Shown piece by piece: positions 1 through 9,084 of a DNA stretch of 64,000 bases (position 1 is the first letter of the stretch; every line of letters starts with the position of its first letter). The translations under genes were made by a program, and so were the position numbers. The notes beneath the pieces were generated by a model. That model was not told the origin of the DNA and did no database searches. It worked only from the letters and a program-made list of their open reading frames with translations. The DNA is taken from positions 1,781,927 through 1,845,926 of the forward strand of contig NZ_JACVQC010000001.1 in NCBI RefSeq assembly GCF_018881505.1, written 5' to 3'. The stretch comes from Polynucleobacter sp. UK-Mo-2m-Kol15. Its GTDB lineage: Bacteria > Pseudomonadota > Gammaproteobacteria > Burkholderiales > Burkholderiaceae.

Positions 1-1
1 C

Positions 2-55
2 GAAGTAGCAGCCCAAGAGCAAATGAATACCCTAAAAGAAAAGCTTCGAGGCTAG
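2..55 (+). CDS. C-terminal tail of an unidentified gene
   Basis: The first bases read as the last 17 codons of an open frame ending in TAG (…AQEQMNTLKEKLRG). The composition (Glu, Gln, Lys, Leu) fits a helical C-terminus, but the rest of the gene lies outside the window. No family can be named, and a chance open frame of this length cannot be excluded. Confidence 0.35.
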   Translation, partial: EVAAQEQMNTLKEKLRG

Positions 56-88
56 CCCAAGAGCATCTACCCAAGACTAAGGTATTGA

Positions 89-416
89 TTTAGGATTCCG
101 TACTATTTTTTTATGAATTTATCACCATTCTTCTTAGAGCTTGTATTGCAATCAGGTCAACTCAGCACAACAGCCAATAATTATCTGAAGAAGCGCACTG
201 ATGCATTCATGACTATCACTGGTTACTTGCTAACTCCGAATGTCACCACAGGATCCCTATCAATCACCACTTGACTCACTCTCCTCAGTGGGCACTGGTA
301 TAGAGCTTGACCGCAGCGTATCAGGCCCCATGTTTAGCAGGGTACGCCTAGTATTTCGCTATCAATTTGGACAGAACGTCCGAGGCACCTCTGTTGGGCT
401 AGCAGCCAGCTTCTAA
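89..416 (+). pseudogene. frameshifted remnant of an outer-membrane beta-barrel protein
   Basis: Two overlapping open stretches in different frames (89-271, and 234-416 ending in TAA) read like one protein interrupted by a frameshift near 234-271. The first contains ANNYLKKRTDAFMTITGYLL. The second contains QDPYQSPLDSLSSVGTG, then SRVRLVFRYQF, and ends AASF. Alternating hydrophobic/aromatic strands and a terminal Phe are typical of outer-membrane beta-barrels. Neither half has a convincing start or Shine-Dalgarno. It may be a decayed gene, a truncated C-terminal fragment, or a sequencing indel in a living gene. The exact family is not recognised. Confidence 0.45.
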
Positions 417-427
417 AGAAAAGAGAA

Positions 428-1111
428 TTAAAGGCTGCGAGATTTACGCTTGAGCTTATTAACTTCGTTTAACAACTCTTTGCGTTCCGCGTCACCTAAA
501 TTATCACTTCCATCCAAACGACGCGCACCATCAAAGCGCTTATCCCAGTAGAGGCTACCAAGATCATCTACACGGACGCTGGTGCCTTTAGATGGAGAGT
601 GAATGAATTTATTGTCGCCGACATAAATGCCGACATGCGAGAAAGTTAGACGCATAGTATTAAAAAATACTAAATCACCAGGCTGCAATTCTTCGCGATT
701 AATGGGTTTGCCAACTCGACTCATCTGGGTAGATTTACGGGGCAATAAAAAGCCTAATTTATCTTTAAAGACATAGCCAACAAAACTACTGCCATCTAAA
801 CCCGATTGTGGTAACTCTGTATCCCAGCGATAACGCACGCCAATAACCTCCATGGCGCGATTAATCAACTCATCCGATTTACCGGTTACTGAATCCGCCA
901 ATCGATCTGATACGCGAGCAAAGTAGGACTTGCCCACCTGAAACATAGTTTCTTTGGGGACATCTCTAGCAACTTCAACAGGCGCATCTTTCGGAGCCTC
1001 AGAATTAGCATCCACCGCTCTTGCCGGAAGGGCAAAGAGTGTGAGTGAAATCAGCACAGCCATTGGCAACTGCTTCGCAAGCACTGGCAGGAGATCTTTT
1101 TGAAGTGACAT
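428..1111 (-). CDS. NlpC/P60-like (C40) exported protein lacking the catalytic Cys
   Basis: A signal peptide (residues ~1-32, ending ALPARA) precedes an NlpC/P60 domain (residues ~80-197). The family landmarks are recognisable: LPRKSTQM, the PGDLVFF strand, SHVGIYVG (His159) and FIHSP (His171). The nucleophile motif, normally DCSGF, reads DGSSF, so Gly107 stands where the catalytic Cys should be. The family cleaves peptide stems of peptidoglycan in the periplasm. This member is therefore predicted to be an inactive pseudo-hydrolase, perhaps a binding or regulatory protein. A Lys/Arg-rich tail (~residues 208-227) follows. It lies downstream of the yej genes in the same direction but 138 bp away, so is probably separate. 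Confidence 0.8.
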   Translation of the reverse strand: MSLQKDLLPVLAKQLPMAVLISLTLFALPARAVDANSEAPKDAPVEVARDVPKETMFQVGKSYFARVSDRLADSVTGKSDELINRAMEVIGVRYRWDTELPQSGLDGSSFVGYVFKDKLGFLLPRKSTQMSRVGKPINREELQPGDLVFFNTMRLTFSHVGIYVGDNKFIHSPSKGTSVRVDDLGSLYWDKRFDGARRLDGSDNLGDAERKELLNEVNKLKRKSRSL

Positions 1112-1249
1112 CAGACCATTCTAACAAAGAAGGGCTATTTAACAAAGTGCTGTGTCAATTTCTAAGTTATTGTTTTCAATGGAGTATTTTCTGTTGCGGT
1201 GCATGAATGCACCAATATGACGCCTTCTAAAGCCCGCTTGAATTAGCCA

Positions 1250-2929
1250 CTAGCTCAGCTCAGCCGCAGCAAAAAGCTCTTTCGTGTAGGTTTGACGTGG
1301 ATGCTTGATCAGAGTCTCAGTATCCCCAAACTCTATTATCTTGCCTGCCTTTAGCACCATTACCTCGTGCGACATCGCCCGAATAACCGCCAAATCATGA
1401 CTAATCATCAGATAGGCCAAGTTATATTTTTTTTGGAGCTCTGTCAGCAAAGCGAGTACTTGTTTTTGAATCGATACGTCCAAAGCGGAAGTGGGTTCAT
1501 CTAAGACCAAAATCTGTGGCTTCAAAATCAAGGCACGGGCAATTGCAATGCGCTGCCTCTGACCTCCCGAAAATTCATGGGGATAGCGCGTGAGAGCAGA
1601 GCGATCAATGCCGACTTCTCGCAAAATATCTAAGACGCGAGATTCGCGTTCCGCCGCAGACAAATTGGGAAAGTGCACATCCAAACCTTCTGAAACTATT
1701 TGCAGCACATTCATGCGCGGGGAAAGGGAGCCAAACGGATCCTGAAAAATCACCTGCAAACTAGAACGCATTGCCCGGCGCTCAGCAGGCTTTAACTTTT
1801 GCCAATCATTACCCAGCACATCTACATCACCCGATATCTCGGCCGCTGAATCACCCAATAAGCCTAAGACCGCCATTCCTAAGGTAGTCTTACCTGAACC
1901 AGACTCACCAATCACACCGATGGTCTGGCCCTGCTTGAGTTCAAACCCAAGCTTACGCAACACTTGATGACGTGGGGATTTTTTAAACCAAGAGACAGAC
2001 TCCGTGCCCGGATAGGAGACAGATAAGTTCTCCGTCTTCAATAGCACTGGTGCCAATGGCATTACTGGAGCGAGATTGCGGACAGGAGCGCTATTTACCA
2101 ATGCTTTTGTATAAGGGTTGTCAGGATGCTCGAATACCTGCTTGATGGCACCCACTTCCATCAGATTGCCCTGATTTAGAACGGCGACACGTTGAGCAAA
2201 ATGCTTTACTAAATTAAGGTCATGAGTAATTAAGAGGATTGCCATGCCGCCATCATCTTTAGACTCCTCTTGCAAGTCTTTCAGTAAATCCAAAATCTGC
2301 AAACGTAAACTCACATCAAGAGCGGTAGTGGGTTCATCTGCAATCAGTAGTCTTGGCTTGCAAGCCAAAGCCATCGCAATCATGGCACGTTGACGTTGCC
2401 CTCCCGACAATTGGTGCGGATAAGAGTGGAAGCGCTTCTGCGGCTCTGGAATACCGGTCTTCTGTAGCAATTCAACTGCTGCAGATATGGAATCTGCTTT
2501 GGAGATTAAAGGTTCATAGATCTGTACCGCTTCAACAATTTGATTACCAATCGTAAATAAAGGATTGAGCGCAGTCATCGGCTCCTGAAACACCATTGCA
2601 ATTTCACGGCCTCGAATCTCGCGAATATGTTGTATTGGTAAATCCAATAAATTGACTGGCTGATTACCCACATTCGAGCTCTTACCACTCCATAAAATAC
2701 GGCCAGAAGTTTTTGCGCCCTCAGGCTCCAAGCGGAGAGGAGCTAAGGCAGTAAGTGTCTTGCCTGAGCCAGACTCTCCAACCAAAGCAACGCGCTCTCC
2801 AATTCCAATCTCTAGGTCAAGATGGCTCACTGCAAATTTCTCACGTCGACCTGAGCCGAATGAGATTGAGAAGTCTTCATAGCGCAGCAAAGGGGCGATT
2901 GGTTTATTTGAGACGCTTGATGAACTCAT
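1250..2929 (-). CDS. yejF: peptide/microcin importer ATP-binding protein YejF (two NBDs)
   Basis: 559 residues with two ABC nucleotide-binding domains in tandem. Domain 1 has Walker A GESGSGKT (residues 51-58), signature LSGGQRQR and Walker B LLIADEPTTALD. Domain 2 has a second GESGSGKT, FSGGQRQR and ILVLDEPTSALD. This fused DppD-DppF layout is characteristic of YejF, which powers uptake of oligopeptides (and microcin C in E. coli) through YejB/YejE. The start overlaps the end of yejE by 4 bp, so translation is probably coupled. It is the last gene of the yejABEF operon. Confidence 0.93.
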   Translation of the reverse strand: MSSSSVSNKPIAPLLRYEDFSISFGSGRREKFAVSHLDLEIGIGERVALVGESGSGKTLTALAPLRLEPEGAKTSGRILWSGKSSNVGNQPVNLLDLPIQHIREIRGREIAMVFQEPMTALNPLFTIGNQIVEAVQIYEPLISKADSISAAVELLQKTGIPEPQKRFHSYPHQLSGGQRQRAMIAMALACKPRLLIADEPTTALDVSLRLQILDLLKDLQEESKDDGGMAILLITHDLNLVKHFAQRVAVLNQGNLMEVGAIKQVFEHPDNPYTKALVNSAPVRNLAPVMPLAPVLLKTENLSVSYPGTESVSWFKKSPRHQVLRKLGFELKQGQTIGVIGESGSGKTTLGMAVLGLLGDSAAEISGDVDVLGNDWQKLKPAERRAMRSSLQVIFQDPFGSLSPRMNVLQIVSEGLDVHFPNLSAAERESRVLDILREVGIDRSALTRYPHEFSGGQRQRIAIARALILKPQILVLDEPTSALDVSIQKQVLALLTELQKKYNLAYLMISHDLAVIRAMSHEVMVLKAGKIIEFGDTETLIKHPRQTYTKELFAAAELS

Positions 2930-3951
2930 GAACGACCTCCACGCATTGCACCCGATTTACGAGAATCAAAGGCATCACGCAAGGCCTCACCCATAAACGT
3001 CAGCAAGAGTAAGGTGGCTACCAATACAACAAAGGTTGAGAGAGAGATCCACCACGCATCTAAATTACCCTTTCCTTGAGAGAGTAACTCTCCAAGGCTT
3101 GGTGTTCCCGGTGGGACGCCTAAGCCCAAGAAATCCAGACTCGTGAGTGACAAAATCGCGGCACTCATTCTAAAAGGGAGAAAGGTAATTATCGGCGTCA
3201 AACTATTGGGCAGAATATGGCGGCGCATAATTTGCAAGCTCGTTAAGCCTAATGCTCTAGCAGCACGGACATATTCCAATGCACGATTACGGAAAAACTC
3301 TGCACGCACATAGTCAGATAAACCCATCCAACCAAATGCTGCTAACAGAATAATCAAGAGCCAAATACTTGGGTTAAATATGGAGGCAAAGATGATGAGT
3401 AGATATAACTCAGGCATAGCAGACCATATCTCAATCAGGCGCTGAGAAACTAGATCGAACTTGCCACCAAAGAATCCCATCAAAGAGCCGGTGATGATGC
3501 CTACACTGACCCCGACAATCGTCAGCGCCAAACCAAACAGAATCGATAGGCGGAAGCCATAAATTAGACGCGACAAAACATCGCGCCCACGATCATCAGT
3601 ACCCAACCAGTTGTCAAAGGATGGTGGTGCAGGATTTGGTACTTTTGAGAAGTAATTCAGCGTTTCATAGCTATAAGGAATCGGTGGATAAATCGCCCAA
3701 TTACCATTACTCGTAATGTTATGGCGAATGTCGGGATCTAAAAAATCGGTTGGCGTAGCAAAGTCACCGCCAAATACTCTCTCAGGTTGTGACTTCACAA
3801 TGGGGAAATAGAATTTTCCTTCATAGCGAACAATCAGGGGTTTGTCATTCGCAATCAGCTCTGCGCCCATCGAGAGACCAAATAGGATCATGAAGATCCA
3901 AAGGCTGACATAGCCCATGCGACTATTTTTAAAGCGATGCCAACGACTCAT
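2926..3951 (-). CDS. yejE: peptide ABC transporter permease YejE
   Basis: 341 residues. One N-terminal membrane segment (~14-32) is followed by a periplasmic loop with WLGTDDRGRDVLSRLIYGFR, the hallmark of DppC/OppC-type permeases. Five further membrane segments follow, with an EAA-type coupling loop (YVRAARALGLTSLQIMRRHILPNS). It pairs with YejB to form the inner-membrane channel for peptides. It overlaps yejB and yejF by 4 bp at each end. Length and the order A-B-E-F match the E. coli Yej system. Confidence 0.93.
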   Translation of the reverse strand: MSRWHRFKNSRMGYVSLWIFMILFGLSMGAELIANDKPLIVRYEGKFYFPIVKSQPERVFGGDFATPTDFLDPDIRHNITSNGNWAIYPPIPYSYETLNYFSKVPNPAPPSFDNWLGTDDRGRDVLSRLIYGFRLSILFGLALTIVGVSVGIITGSLMGFFGGKFDLVSQRLIEIWSAMPELYLLIIFASIFNPSIWLLIILLAAFGWMGLSDYVRAEFFRNRALEYVRAARALGLTSLQIMRRHILPNSLTPIITFLPFRMSAAILSLTSLDFLGLGVPPGTPSLGELLSQGKGNLDAWWISLSTFVVLVATLLLLTFMGEALRDAFDSRKSGAMRGGRS

Positions 3952-5024
3952 GATCCACCTCCAGCACCAAACTGAATACGTGGATCAATATAGACATAAC
4001 AAAGGTCAGAAATCAGCTTAGTAAATAAGCCAATCAGCGTAAAGAGATAAAGTGTTCCGAAAACCACCGGGTAATCACGGCGCATCACTGACTCGTAAGA
4101 CAACAAACCCAGGCCATCCAAAGAAAATAGGGTCTCGATCAACAGGGAGCCAGTAAAGAAAGCGCCTATAAATGCAGCTGGGAAACCAGTCACTAGAGGT
4201 AAAAGTGCGTTGCGAAATACATGCTTCCAAAGAACTTGCTTCTCAGTAAGGCCTTTGGCTCTCGCAGTCAATACATACTGTTTGCGAATCTCCTCTAAAA
4301 AGGAGTTTTTAGTTAACATCGTAATGACTGCAAAGCTTCCTAAAACGGATGCGGTGATCGGCAATACCAAATGCCACAAATAATCCATCACCTTACCCAT
4401 CATGCTCAGATCACTCCAGTTATCCGAAGTCAGCCCACGCAGTGGGAATATTTGCAAGAAACTGCCGCCACCAAAGATGACAAGCAATAAAACTCCCAAT
4501 ACAAATCCTGGAATAGCGTAGCCCACCAAAATCATCGTACTCGTCACGGTATCAAAGCGAGAGCCATCTCTGACTGCCTTAGCAATACCTAGGGGTATTG
4601 ACACTAAGTACGTAAGAAAGAAGGTCCATAGACCGATGCTGATAGACACTGGTAATTTAGAAACCACCAACTGCCAAACACTTTGGTGCTGATAGTAGCT
4701 CTGACCCAAATCAAATTGTGCAAAACGCTTAAGCATCATGAAATAACGCTCAATTGGAGGCTTATCAAATCCATACAGCGCCTTGACTTCCGCTAAGCGC
4801 TCAGCATCCACTCCTTGTCGGCCACGATAATTACTACCACCACCCGAGGACTCAGCTCCGCTAACTGCAGCATCACCCCTACCCTTGAGCTCTAACATTA
4901 ACTGCTCAACTGGACCACCCGGTACAAATTGCACCACCGCAAAAGTCAGTGTTAGCACACCCAATAAAGTAGGGATCATCAAGAGCACACGCTTGAAAAT
5001 ATAAGACCACATTTGTCCCTGCAT
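3948..5024 (-). CDS. yejB: peptide ABC transporter permease YejB
   Basis: DppB/OppB-type permease. I place the start at 5024 (MQGQMWSYIFKR…) because this ATG overlaps the yejA stop as TAATG, with a purine-rich Shine-Dalgarno (AGAGGGGG) just upstream; a start at 5048 would run further into yejA. The protein has an N-terminal membrane segment with VVQFVPGGPVEQLM, a periplasmic part containing an unusual Gly/Ser-rich stretch (~residues 55-68), and a C-terminal permease core with the coupling loop YVLTARAKGLTEKQVLWKHVFRNALLP (residue ~250 on). Partner of YejE. Confidence 0.92.
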   Translation of the reverse strand: MQGQMWSYIFKRVLLMIPTLLGVLTLTFAVVQFVPGGPVEQLMLELKGRGDAAVSGAESSGGGSNYRGRQGVDAERLAEVKALYGFDKPPIERYFMMLKRFAQFDLGQSYYQHQSVWQLVVSKLPVSISIGLWTFFLTYLVSIPLGIAKAVRDGSRFDTVTSTMILVGYAIPGFVLGVLLLVIFGGGSFLQIFPLRGLTSDNWSDLSMMGKVMDYLWHLVLPITASVLGSFAVITMLTKNSFLEEIRKQYVLTARAKGLTEKQVLWKHVFRNALLPLVTGFPAAFIGAFFTGSLLIETLFSLDGLGLLSYESVMRRDYPVVFGTLYLFTLIGLFTKLISDLCYVYIDPRIQFGAGGGS

Positions 5025-6895
5025 TAGCGCGCCCCCTCTTTCCACCAATTGAGCAGAATCCAGGATTCAGCGGTGTAATACAAAGGAGGTTCCGGATAGA
5101 GCATCTCTTTACGATACGCGATTCGGTGCGTTGGGTTGTACCACTGAGGAATCACGTAATAACTATTCCACAGAACGCGATCTAAAGCCCTAGTAGCCGC
5201 TCGTAATTCTTCACGAGTCTGGGCCTTCACAATCGCATCTACCAAAGCATCAACCACGGGGGATTGGACCCCAATCACATTGTCAGAACCTTTTTCTTTT
5301 GCAGCCTGACTACCAAAACGATCCCACAATTCATTACCTGGGCTTTGTGAATCCGGGAAGCGAATAGTAGTCATGTCGAAGTCATATTCATCCATGCGCT
5401 TTTGATGTAAAGCAAAATCACTCGTCCGAATATCTACTTGAATACCCAACTTCTCCAGATTACGCACGTAAGATGAAATCACCCTCAAGAAAAAAGGACC
5501 ATCCTCGACCATCTCAAAACGAAAAGGTTCGCCCTGCATATTGCGTAAGGCGCCATCTCGGTATTGCCAACCAGCCTGAGCTAATAAATCACGTGCCTTG
5601 CGCAGATTCTGGCGCAAGCTATCTGGTGAAGCGGTTGAAGGTGCAGCTGGCATTGGATCAAAGACAGCATCAGGCACCCATTTAGGATATTGCGCCTTGA
5701 GAGGTTTGAGTAACTTTAATTCCGCTTCAGTAGGTTTGCGAGGACCATCAAAATTTGCGCTGAGATCACTGTTCGTAAAGTAACTATTAATGCGGCTGTA
5801 TTGCTCGAAAAACAGTTGGCGATTCAGCCATTCAAAGTCGAGTGCATAACCCAAGGCTTGTCGTACACGCGGATCCTGAAAAATAGGTCGGCGTACATTC
5901 ATTGCAAAACCTTGCATACCTGCGCCATTGTGATTGAGAAAGGCCTTCTTTTCTAAAGTGCCATCATTAAATCTTGGCCCCACATAACTCTTAGCCCAAT
6001 TCTTTGCGCGGTACTCCACTAGAGCATCAAATTCTCCAGCCTTAAAGGCTTCTAGACGCACGGCGTCATCACTGTATAGCTTGTAATTCACACGATCAAA
6101 GTTATAAAAACCGACGCGGACATTGAGTGGCTTACCTCCTTGATCGGCCCAGTAATTTGGGTTGCGCTTAAAGATCATGGTCTTGCCAGCCTTGTAAGAC
6201 TCAATCACATAAGGGCCACTAGCTATCGGGAGCTCAAAGGTCAACTTATCAAATGGTGTAATGCTGCCATCAGGCTTCTTGCCCCAGTTCCGTGAGAACA
6301 CAGGCAAGGTACCCACCATTACCGGTAACTCGGGATTGCGATTCTTAAAATCAAAACGAACTACGCGATCAGAAACCACTACTGCTTGCTTCACATCGGC
6401 ATACACCGTTTTAAATTGCGGATTAGCAAGTGAACTCATTAAGGTATCGAAGCTGTACTTCACATCACTAGCCAAAATTGCACTGCCATCCGAAAACTTG
6501 GCCTCGGGACGAATCCGGAACACTACAGACATCTTGTCAGTTGCCACTTGAATATCTTCGGCAATCAGGCCATAGGCGCTAGAAACCTCATCTGCACTAC
6601 CTACCGCCAAAGACTCAAACATCAATTGCGCTACACCAGGGGCAGCAACCCCACGCAAGGTAAATGGATTGAACTTATCAAAACTTGTGCGGCGATCGGG
6701 ATTTGGCAAAGTTAAGGTCCCGCCCCTTGGCGCATTGGGATTGACATAATCAAAATGGCTAAATCCATCAGCGTATTTGGGCTTGCCATACTGAGCGATT
6801 CCCTGGGCACCCTGAGCTGGATTGACTGCCATCCCAGCTAGAAGGGCTAGGAAGAAGAAAGTGGGGGTTGAGCGGATGGCGGGTAGCATGGGCAT
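5024..6895 (-). CDS. yejA: periplasmic peptide-binding protein YejA
   Basis: Family-5 extracellular solute-binding protein. A signal peptide (MPMLPAIRSTPTFFFLALLAGMAVNPAQGA) is followed by an SBP_bac_5 domain through the C-terminus. Landmarks include YGKPKYADGFSHFDYVNPNAPRGG near the mature N-terminus and FAMNVRRPIFQDPRVRQALGYA mid-protein. It delivers peptides to YejBE. The frame is open to a TTG at 6919, but the ATGs at 6895 or 6889 give a normal signal peptide; no good Shine-Dalgarno decides between them. First gene of the yej operon, divergent from fabI with a short (~50 bp) shared promoter space. Confidence 0.92.
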   Translation of the reverse strand: MPMLPAIRSTPTFFFLALLAGMAVNPAQGAQGIAQYGKPKYADGFSHFDYVNPNAPRGGTLTLPNPDRRTSFDKFNPFTLRGVAAPGVAQLMFESLAVGSADEVSSAYGLIAEDIQVATDKMSVVFRIRPEAKFSDGSAILASDVKYSFDTLMSSLANPQFKTVYADVKQAVVVSDRVVRFDFKNRNPELPVMVGTLPVFSRNWGKKPDGSITPFDKLTFELPIASGPYVIESYKAGKTMIFKRNPNYWADQGGKPLNVRVGFYNFDRVNYKLYSDDAVRLEAFKAGEFDALVEYRAKNWAKSYVGPRFNDGTLEKKAFLNHNGAGMQGFAMNVRRPIFQDPRVRQALGYALDFEWLNRQLFFEQYSRINSYFTNSDLSANFDGPRKPTEAELKLLKPLKAQYPKWVPDAVFDPMPAAPSTASPDSLRQNLRKARDLLAQAGWQYRDGALRNMQGEPFRFEMVEDGPFFLRVISSYVRNLEKLGIQVDIRTSDFALHQKRMDEYDFDMTTIRFPDSQSPGNELWDRFGSQAAKEKGSDNVIGVQSPVVDALVDAIVKAQTREELRAATRALDRVLWNSYYVIPQWYNPTHRIAYRKEMLYPEPPLYYTAESWILLNWWKEGAR

Positions 6896-6945
6896 ATATG
6901 CAACAATTGTAGATAGCAAATCACATTTGAAGCAAAGGACACAAT

Positions 6946-7731
6946 ATGGGCTTTCTAGCTGGCAAAAAAATACTGATTACCGGCCTTCTTTCTAACCGCT
7001 CTATTGCCTATGGCATTGCCAAGGCTTGCCACCGCGAAGGGGCTGAATTAGCCTTTACCTACGTGGGGGAGCGCTTTAAAGACCGTATTGTCGATTTTGC
7101 TAAAGAATTCAATACTGACCTGATTTTTGACTGTGATGTTGGCAGTGACGAGCAGATTTCAGCCTTATTTAAGGATTTAGCGAAGGCTTGGCCGCAATTT
7201 GATGGCTTTGTTCACGCGATTGGCTTTGCACCCCGCGAGGCGATAGCCGGCGACTTCTTAGAAGGCCTGTCTCGTGAAGGCTTCAAGATTGCCCATGATA
7301 TTTCAGCCTATAGCTTCCCGGCGATGGCAAAAGAAGCTTTACCTATGTTGCGTGACAAATCCTCTTTACTGACGCTGACCTACCTCGGTAGTTTGCGAAA
7401 TGTTCCCAACTACAACACCATGGGTCTAGCTAAGGCATCACTAGAAGCCTCAGTGCGCTATATCGCTGGTTCAGTTGGACCTAAGGGTATTCGTGCTAAC
7501 GGCATCTCTGCTGGCCCAATTAAAACCTTGGCAGCTGCGGGCATTAAGGGTTTCGGTAAGATTTTAGATGCGGTTGAAAAAACTGCCCCAATGCGTCGCA
7601 ATGTCACAATTGATGATGTTGGTAATACTGCTGCCTTCCTATTATCCGATTTAGCAAACGGCATTACCGCTGAAATCCTTTACGTAGATAACGGCTTTAG
7701 CCAAGTTGTTGGTGGAATGGAAGAAGTTTGA
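6946..7731 (+). CDS. fabI: enoyl-ACP reductase (NADH) FabI
   Basis: 261 residues, the usual FabI length. An atypical short-chain reductase fold has the N-terminal nucleotide site KKILITGLLSNRSIAYGIAKA. The Tyr-x6-Lys catalytic pair is Tyr156 and Lys163 in NYNTMGLAKASLE, and Tyr146 lies in TYLGS. It reduces trans-2-enoyl-ACP in the last step of each fatty-acid elongation cycle and is the target class of triclosan-type inhibitors. A Shine-Dalgarno AAGGAC lies 5 bases before the ATG. The stop overlaps the TTG start of the chromate transporter gene. Confidence 0.96.
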   Translation: MGFLAGKKILITGLLSNRSIAYGIAKACHREGAELAFTYVGERFKDRIVDFAKEFNTDLIFDCDVGSDEQISALFKDLAKAWPQFDGFVHAIGFAPREAIAGDFLEGLSREGFKIAHDISAYSFPAMAKEALPMLRDKSSLLTLTYLGSLRNVPNYNTMGLAKASLEASVRYIAGSVGPKGIRANGISAGPIKTLAAAGIKGFGKILDAVEKTAPMRRNVTIDDVGNTAAFLLSDLANGITAEILYVDNGFSQVVGGMEEV

Positions 7732-9053
7732 GTGTTTCACTGCGCGAGGCCCTGAAGTTTTGGGTCAAGCTTGGCTTTATCAGCTTCGGTGGACCTGCGG
7801 GACAAATCGCAGTCCTTCACCAAGAGCTTGTTGAGAAGCGTCGCTGGATTTCTGAGCGGCGTTTTTTACATGCGCTGAACTATTGCATGTTGCTCCCAGG
7901 TCCTGAAGCTCAACAGCTGGTGACTTATATTGGCTGGCTCATGCACCGTACTTGGGGTGGCATCTTAGCCGGCACCCTATTTGTATTGCCCTCTCTTTTT
8001 ATCTTGATCGGTCTGTCTTGGGTCTATCTGACATTTGGTCAAGTGCCTTGGATTGCCGCGATCTTTTTTGGCATCAAACCCGCAGTCACTGCCATTGTCA
8101 TCCATGCCGCATTCCGTATTGGTAAACGTACGCTTCACAATCAAGCACTCCGCTGGATTGCGCTCATATCCTTCCTGGCAATCTTTATTTTCAATCTGGC
8201 TTTTCCAATCATTGTCATTTTTGCAGCCTTGATGGGTTTTTGGGGTGGTAAGCGCTATCCAGAATATTTTCAGCAAGTTGCCTCCCACAATAATGCGAGC
8301 GGGACGCACGCTGCAGCGCTGATCGATGATCACACCCCAACCCCAGACCACGCCAAGTTTTCTAAAAAGCGATTTGCATTACATAGCTCCGTTGTTGCGA
8401 CACTCTGGTTCATTCCATTTTTTGCTTTAGTCCTCATTTTTAGCTGGAAAACACTGTATCCACAAATTGCCTGGTTCTTTACTAAAGCCGCTTTCCTGAC
8501 CTTTGGTGGTGCGTATGCCGTTCTGCCATATGTCTATCAAGGTGCTGTTGATCAATTTCAGTGGCTCAGCGCTGGTCAAATGATGGATGGTTTAGCACTC
8601 GGAGAAACTACTCCAGGACCTCTCATCATGGTGGTGGCCTTTGTTGGCTACCTTGCCGGCCATATTCAACACTTGATAGGTAATCACGATCCATTTTGGT
8701 TTGGCGTTCTCGGTGCCTGCGTTGCTACCTGGTTTACATTTCTGCCTTCTTTTTTTCTAGTGTTGGTTGGTGGCCCGTTGATTGAATCAACTCATGGCAA
8801 GCTAAGCTTTACTGCCCCGCTAACCACAATCTCTGCAGCGGTGGTTGGGGTGATCGCCAACCTAGGCCTGTTCTTTGCTTATCACGTCTTTTTTCCACAT
8901 GGTCTTGGTGGCACCATCTCCTGGATTTCGATTGCCATTTCCTTGCTTGCAGGCTTAGCACTCTTTCAGTTTCAAAAAGGGGTAATCAGTGTTTTGACTG
9001 GGTCAGCTCTAGCTGGATTACTCAGCTATTTACTGACTACTTTATTGATCTAA
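7728..9053 (+). CDS. chrA: chromate transporter, ChrA family (long, two CHR domains)
   Basis: 441 residues with two repeated CHR domains. The first has FWVKLGFISFGGPAGQIAVL and LLPGPEAQQL; the second (~residue 250 on) has FFTKAAFLTFGGAYAVLPYV and GETTPGPLIMV. About ten membrane segments are separated by a hydrophilic middle (~residues 180-215). Long-chain CHR proteins export chromate, probably by proton antiport, although many homologues are untested. The start is TTG inside a TTGA overlap with the fabI stop, so the two are translationally coupled. Chromate specificity is inferred from the family. Confidence 0.88.
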   Translation: MSVSLREALKFWVKLGFISFGGPAGQIAVLHQELVEKRRWISERRFLHALNYCMLLPGPEAQQLVTYIGWLMHRTWGGILAGTLFVLPSLFILIGLSWVYLTFGQVPWIAAIFFGIKPAVTAIVIHAAFRIGKRTLHNQALRWIALISFLAIFIFNLAFPIIVIFAALMGFWGGKRYPEYFQQVASHNNASGTHAAALIDDHTPTPDHAKFSKKRFALHSSVVATLWFIPFFALVLIFSWKTLYPQIAWFFTKAAFLTFGGAYAVLPYVYQGAVDQFQWLSAGQMMDGLALGETTPGPLIMVVAFVGYLAGHIQHLIGNHDPFWFGVLGACVATWFTFLPSFFLVLVGGPLIESTHGKLSFTAPLTTISAAVVGVIANLGLFFAYHVFFPHGLGGTISWISIAISLLAGLALFQFQKGVISVLTGSALAGLLSYLLTTLLI

Positions 9054-9084
9054 GTACACCGTATTCGAGATTGACATTGGCATA

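Noticed and set aside
7977..8351. 124-codon open frame on the - strand inside chrA
   Set aside because: It lies wholly inside a well-supported membrane-protein gene and its translation has no recognisable pattern; a shadow frame.
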